The position numbers and the translations under genes were made by a program. Positions 38,301-46,100 of a stretch of 64,000 bases of DNA are shown one piece after another. The stretch covers positions 23,378,530 through 23,442,529 of the forward strand of contig CM067507.1 of NCBI GenBank assembly GCA_034509495.1. Reading direction: 5' to 3'. Origin of the DNA: Acestrorhynchus altus (Eukaryota > Chordata > Actinopteri > Characiformes > Acestrorhynchidae). The number at the start of each line of letters is the position of its first letter. The stretch's first letter is position 1. The notes beneath the pieces are model-generated. The model was not told where the DNA came from, ran no database searches, and worked only from the letters and a program-made list of their open reading frames with translations.

Positions 38301-40880
38301 ATAGAAGACAACAACAAATATGCTGAAGTGATGGAGATGAGATGAGACAAGAAGGGACGAGGCGTGATGGGACTAGGTGAGATGGGATGAGGCGAGAAAG
38401 GACGAGGCAGGATGAGACAAGACAAGATGAGACACTGTATAATATATATAAAATAATTCCAAAAGCATCTCCTCAGATTAAATTATAAGTCCCCATGAAT
38501 CCCAGTCACTAACATCTTCTAGAACTGGCATCCTGGTACTGCAAAGGCTGATGAAAGGAGCAGCTGAAGGGAAGTGGCTGGGGAATGTGGCTGTGGTCCT
38601 GGTGGCTGAGATTCTTCTCCCAGAAAGATCTCCATGCTGCTGCCCAGCTGGATGAAAGCAGGGCAGCTGCTGCCTTAAGGAGCCAACAGAACCACTGATG
38701 CAATCCACACAGACAATGAAGCATTGTGTAATATTTCTCCTGTGTAGAATATCACATTAGACTCACTGATGAGGGCTCCATTCACACTCACACCCCTCTG
38801 GAGGAGCTGTGCTGAATAGAATCAGTGGACTGGTCAGTGAGGTCATAGCCTTCACTTCATCACCCTCGGAGAAATGGAGCACTGGTCAGAAGGTCAAAAA
38901 GCCTGGATGTTTAAACTGACAAGAAATTCAGATCATCTGCTTTTCTAGTAGCAGATAAGGCGAGGTATATGTTCCTGTATTGGTATGAAAGAGGTATCAG
39001 CTATATGTCAGATATTACAAACCTATTGTGTTTCTGTAGTCATGTCAAATACTACCACAGTGCATGTTCTGGTTATGTGACCACAATCAGATTTATCAGA
39101 TTTTATTAGCATGGGTCAAAAATGTTTTTGTTCTATAGATAAAATGGTGAATTGTTACAGGTAAAATGATAAAAGGTTAAGTTATTGATATCGGTCATAA
39201 AGATATATGCCAGCCTCTAAAATATGATACAACTGGCAAGTATTTTCCACTTCACAATCAAGCAGTCTTTCTTATCCATTTGTAACTGATGCAACAATTC
39301 AGATACTGAAATTTGCCTAATTACCTAATACTTCATTTCAATTGTTGATGGAGTCTGGCTACAGATTGTATTCCTGCCTCAACTGATGATGAAATAGAGA
39401 GTACTTTATTACAAAAGACTTTTTCATTTTTAATGCCCACTTGTTGCTGTATCACGTCTGAAGCAGAAAAGCCTCTCATTCACACTGCATAGAGCAGTGA
39501 TTATCCTTGTCCTGGAGTACCGCTACCACGTAGGTCTTAAAGATTTCCTTCATTCTGACACACCTGATCTAACTAACAAACCCTTGCAAAGCTGAAATGC
39601 ATGTGTTGCAGCAGACAAACATTAAAAAGCAGGGTTGTGGTACTCTAGGACCAGAATTGAAAACCACTGGCATAGAGAAGTTTAAAAAGTTGTAGCATTT
39701 TATTAAAACATACATAATAAAAACTGTATGTTATAAAGTCATTCATTTTCAAAACATACACTCTATGTCCCTTATAATGAATGCATTCAGGTACTCTATG
39801 ATAGACCTATTACTGACACAGACGTGCAAATGCACACACACAGTTTGTCTAGTCCTTTTAGAGAAGTACTGTCTAATACTGATGTGGATGCTCCATCCAG
39901 TACATCTGGGATGAGTTGGAGATAAGATGGAATGGTGATCATCCAACATCCTGAACACACTCCTGCTGCTCTTGCAACTGAATATAATCAAATCCTCACA
40001 GCTGCAGTGGCCTGGTGGTTAGAGATCCAGCCTTGTGACTGGAAGGTCGCTGATTCAAATCCCTGAACTCGAAGGACATTCCTGAAGTGCTGAACCGCTG
40101 GGCACTAAGGATAGGGCTGCCCAACGCTCTGGGCATGTGTGCACACTGCCCCTGGTGTGTGAATTCACTAGTGTGTATGTGTGTATCACTGTGTGTGGAT
40201 GGGTCTAAATCCCATGTGTGCATAACACAGTGGGTCAGATGTGTATAATTACTAATTAGCAATGCAACAAAATCTAAAAGAAAGTATCCACTGGACATTA
40301 CAGCGAGTTACTCCAACAAAAGCAGGATTAACTCTTTTTTAATACCCTTAATTTCTGAAGAAACAGTGAATGAGTATCAATTCATACAGTGCACATCAGT
40401 TCTGCAGCCAAGTCCACTTGTCGGCTATCCCCATTGCAGGGGTGAGTCCTCACTACTGCAAGCATCACAAATGAGATCTGCAGCCAAAGCTAAATGAATA
40501 ATAGGTGGCCCTTAGACACATTAGCATGACAGAGCGCCCCCTATTGAAAAAATACACCAAAAGCACATGCTTTTTTGATTGATTGTATTCCCACACTTAT
40601 TCTACTAAGCACTAGGTTTGTCTCTAAAACAAATCCACCAGCATGGTGTTTAAGATTGTTTTGTTCTGGTGAATTTCCTCTATAATGATACATGGTTAAA
40701 CACATTTATGAAAACAGCTGGATCATCATCAGGCATGTCTGCATGCATTTACCTGTGTAGGTTGAGGGAAGCAAATTTGGTGCTTCTTTAACTTCTCTGG
40801 AGATGATATTGTTAGTTGAGAAAGAAAAAAGAAAAGGATGAGGGAAGCAGACAGACAGTGATTACAGTTAAGAATGAGAG

Positions 40881-40919
<39 letters not shown>

Positions 40920-41490
40920 AAGGGTGTGAGGGAGATCAGGAACAATGTTTCTCAATGGCAGCTAGTGCAGTGCAGAGACAGACATCAGACATCTCGCTCC
41001 AGGCAGTGGCCACAGAGTCACTCCATCATCAGCCCCTAACTGGGTAAACATTCAATCCCTGACCTTTTCTCCCTCTGAATCATCTCCCTCTCTCCCTCAC
41101 ACAAACACACAGTCAATCACACTGAAACCACGCCTTAAAACACAATTCAAACAGAGAATATGGACACATATAGGAACATGACAGCAGTGCAGAGCAGAGT
41201 GGAAGAAAGGCTGTATACTCTTAGAAATTTAACAGGCTTCATATTTCTAATAGAGATTTTTGAAAGGGAAGATCCTTTTAATAGGACTAAAGAACCTTTG
41301 AGACCTTTACCATGTCCTTCACATAAATGCCTTCACATATTTCTGCTGCAAATATGGTTCTTTATGTAACCAAAAGTGGTTCTTCTGTGGCATCCTTCAA
41401 AGAGCCATTCGAAGCTCCAGAAGCAGTTTAACTGGAAACATTGTAATATAGCTGCTGCATTGGAGGAAAAGATATGAATCATCTTCATGC

Positions 41491-41541
<51 letters not shown>

Positions 41542-41623
41542 CCCCACCCCCCACTCTACCTCTATCATCAGTCCACAGTAGCAACCCTTATCATGGTAGG
41601 ATATAGAGGTAGAGTAAAGAGAG

Positions 41624-41671
<48 letters not shown>

Positions 41672-43077
41672 CATGGCATTGGGAGGGGGAAAGCAGTTCC
41701 AGATCAGCAAACCCTTCTCCATCGCAAATCATCAGGAGTCTTAGTGCTCTCGCCTGTCAATCAAGTGTCAGGTGCAGACTCTGATAAGACCCAATCAATC
41801 CTGTTTTTCCATTCTCCCTCACCTGTCCTGTTAAGCTTTCTCTCTAATCATATCACCCTTCAGAGGTCTGCCTCTGAATCTCTCTGTCTTCCTCTCTCTC
41901 TGAGTAAAAAACACCGGTGAGATTACAGCCTATCTCTCTCATGAGTGAGGCTCATCTTCACTTGGTACACATAGCCAGCTCTGATACATAAGCCCCTGCT
42001 TAATTCAGCAACAGTAAAGAAAAAGCCCAGTGCAATGATAGCAATTTCTAATTTTGTTCAGAAAGAAGAACATTGGGCTTCGTTTGGTGATGTGCAAGCC
42101 TGTACAGAACCAAATGAAGACATGCACGAAGAGGGCATAGTGACTGGGAGATGCATCCAAACAAGCAGGGCTGACAGCAGGAGTCAAGGCTGAGCCATGG
42201 GGAGAACACCAAAGAGACAGAGCGAGAGCAGGGATCTGCTGTGGGGCGGAGATGACGAGATCGGAACGAGCTCTCTGAAATAAAGAGTTTAGCCATGGCG
42301 CCTTAGTTCCGTCTAACATCTCAATAGGCCTATGCCATATGCTTGCCTGTCGCCTCCAGAAAAGAGAACGAAGGGGATGAGAGACGAAAGGGAGCACCAG
42401 GATGGAACTAATTTGCAGTATTCCCTTTCCCCTTTTTTCTATAAGACAGCCCGGATCAAAGCAAACCCAGCATACATGGCTACAATGTTGTTACAGCACT
42501 GAAGTCAGTACTGAGAACATCTGGGTTTTACTAGAATCACTTTCCAATATGCAAGATCACCCTCCACCCCAAAACATACACACTCATGCGCTCACACACT
42601 CGCCAGTCATGTCTGAGTTTTAATCTTTTCTCCAGTGAAGCAGAAAACAAAGTCCTGTCAGTAATTAATTGCATTTGAGCTTGGTACTGGAGGAGCTCTC
42701 CTCTTGGCACATGCTCATATTGCGGCTCTCTCCACGAATAAACTCTTTCATTAAGAATCAATCTGGGTTTTGAGGGCGGAAAGGGATTACTTAATTAAGA
42801 TGAACATCAGCGCTCACAGCACAATCTAACATGCAAACAAATTAAAGGAATCTAGATGTCAATCTGACAACTGTACATCAGACGAGAATGGTTCACCTTG
42901 ATTGGCAGGGAAAGCCTTCAGCTGGATGAGTTTGGTCAGATGGTCAATAGAGAGTTTGGGCCAGTCATGATAGAACTGGCAACTCTTGATCAAAGACTCC
43001 TTCATGGCATAATCCTGGGCTGAAATATCCTGTGAAAAAAAAAATATATATATTTATTTGATCAAATCTGAAATATG

Positions 43078-43115
<38 letters not shown>

Positions 43116-46100
43116 CAGACATTAACATGCAAATGCAAACATTAAAATGAATAGTTTACCTTGAATAGTGACTCTTTCATTACAGAGCTCTGCTATGTTT
43201 GTGAACACCCCTGCTAATTATTTTAATGTATTCTGACACTTTCACTGACACAGATGTGTAAATTCACAGACTTCCTGTAGAGAAGTTTTGCCAATAGAAT
43301 ATGATTCTCTTGTACATGTAAACATGAACCTGTTGGTACCAAATGGTCATGTCACATTATTATGACCAATGTTTGGATTCTACATTTCACACAAATTCTA
43401 ACTCCTACCATACAGGAGCACTTTGTAGTTCTATAATGACAGACTGTTTCTCTGAATACTTTGTTAATCTCCCTTCATCCTATTCTTCAATGGACAGGAC
43501 CCCACAAAAGCAGGTGTAATTTGGTGGTGGATCAATCTCAGCACTGCAGTCACACTGACATGCTGGTGATGTGTTGCGCTGGTGTGAGTGGCTCAGACTC
43601 AGCCTTGCTGCTGGAGTTCTTCAAAAATCAATGCTGGACTGAGAACTGTCAACCAACCAGAAATAGTAAGCCAACAGCATCCTGTGGGCAGCATCCTATG
43701 ACCACTGAGGAAGGAGAAGAGGATGACCACAACAAACAGTGCAGAAGCAGATGAGCTGGACCAGCAAGGTTAAAGTGATTAATAGAGTAGACGGTGAGTG
43801 CACACAGTGTTTAAAAACTTCAGCAGCACTGCTGTGTCTGATCCACTCATGCCAGCGCAAACGCTAGCACACTAGCAACACCACCATGTCATGTCAGCTG
43901 AGAATGACCCAAATAATACCTGCTATGTGGTGGTCTTGTGGGGTCCTATTGAAGAACAGAGTGAAAGGTCACTAATAATATATGCAGAGAATATAATAAT
44001 AATTATAGAACTACAAAGTGCTCCTGTATGAACAGTGGAGTTTACTAAAAATGTGTACATAGTGAAGAAACAAGGTGACATTAATGTATATGTCTAATGC
44101 CAGGCATGGACAAGAGGGTATAAAGCCCAAAAGCATTGAACTGTTGAACAGTGGAACTGTGTTCTCTGTAATTATGGTGCTCCATTCAATCATATTAGGA
44201 TGAGTTGGAGACTAGGGATGGGGTGGGGTAGACTTTACTAATGCTCATCACTAAATACATTCAAATTCTCACAACAATGCTCCAACATCTTGTAGAAAGT
44301 TGTCCCTAGATGATAGAAACTGTAACTCCAACACATTTTAATAGACTAGATTCTGGATAAAACAATGAATGAGCAGGTGACCTAATATTTTTGTCCATAT
44401 AATGTACAGTGGGGAAAACAAGTATTTGATACACTGCTGATTTTGTCATTTCCCACCTAATATTTGGTACAGAAACCTTTGTTTGTAATTACAGAGGTCA
44501 ATCATGTCCAGTAGTTCTTGACCTAGTTTGCACACACTGCAGAAGGGATTTTGGCCCCCTCCTCAATACAGAACTTATCCAGATCTTTCAGGTTTCAGAG
44601 ATGTCACTGGGCAACATTGAGTTTAGCTCCCTCCAAAGACCCAGACACAACCCATCTCCAGAGAAGGAGGTTGTTGGCCAACACACACACACACACACAC
44701 ACCGACACACACATACACACATACACACACACACACAAATATTTTGCTGTTTTAAGAAATGAAACAATGTCTATGAGGTTTACTTACTTCTTTCAGCTTA
44801 GCATATCCAGAGTGGGAGATTCTGAGGATCTCACAGGCCTCCAGGGTCACTGCACATGGCAAGATGGTGCCACTGTCTTCAGAATGTGGAGGTTCAAAAG
44901 ACCCAAAGAAATCTCCTGAACCAATCTACATCAGCAAAGGACAGTAGAGCACTCAGACACAACATTCAAACTAAGCAAACCAAGCATTTCCGACACTGTA
45001 AAGTTACATAGCTCTTACTACCGGCTTCTTCTGAGCTTCTCCCGAGCCTTTTCTGGTGTATGGTGTCACTGAGCCCTTCAATATCAAGTAAAAGCCATCA
45101 TGACCAAATACTGCCAAGAGAATAAACAGACATTTTAGAGGCAATGTGGAGAAGAAATGGAAGTTCTTCCACTCCCTAATTCATTCTAGTAGTGGATGGA
45201 GCGCCATCATTCCAGAGAACACAGTTCCACTGCTCCACAGCTCAGTGTTGGAGGGCTTTATCATCCTGTAGCCCATGCCTGGCATTTGGATTGATGCCAA
45301 CAGGTTTGGGCAGTACTTCTCTACATGGACTAGATGTGTATGTAACTTATAGTAGCTAAATGCATTTATTAGAAAGTATTAGGCCACCACCAATTAAACT
45401 ACACCTACCATGCCTTGATACAGCTTTACAAAAGACCTCAGAATCCTAGGAGAATCTCATTTAGAACTACATACTTGCACTCACGCTGGCCCCACACACT
45501 CTAGCTCGCACACGGTGATGTATTGCAATATAAATCTTTCAGAAACATCCCTTCTGTTTGGATGTACAGTATCTAAGGGGAAGGTCTCCAGTACTGAAAG
45601 GCTAATAAATAACACTGACCCAAAACCCGAGAGAAGGTGAAAAAAAATGTTCTGAAATAACAAACTGCATCCTGAGCTGACTCTACAAACTCAATCACAT
45701 ACTCTGCACACGCTCATGTTCACGCAAACTTCTCCCACAAAAGTGGCCAAATACAAGCAACAAATTGCCCTCTTTGTGATCCATAATTATCAAGCACCTA
45801 AAACCTCCAAGCCATAAACAAATATGTCTTTCAGGCGGCACATCTGCTTGAGAATCTTGCAGCTGAATAAATATACCTCCAGACTGCTGAACGCATCCAT
45901 TATTGACAATCTGGTCTAGACCAATCGATAAAGCATTCGCCACCTCAGAAATACCATCCACTTACAAAAGAGCCACTAACTCCATGAAACCACAGGCTTA
46001 AGAGTTTCATTAAATTCTCTTTCCTTTATGTTTTTGCTCAATAATCCTCATCGTCAGTGTCTGTCAAAATGTGTGTTAAAAACAGAGAACAAAACCCAAC

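Noticed and set aside
38478..38724. Minus-strand open frames in a GC-richer intron patch, possibly an extra exon
   Set aside because: Multiple frames are open and a stop closes each soon after. The 42.9- and 36.9-kb exons are directly phase-compatible.
42005..42397. 130-codon minus-strand open frame in a CNBD1-like intron
   Set aside because: Flanking exons already join in phase without it, another frame is also open, and no domain or splice pattern is seen.
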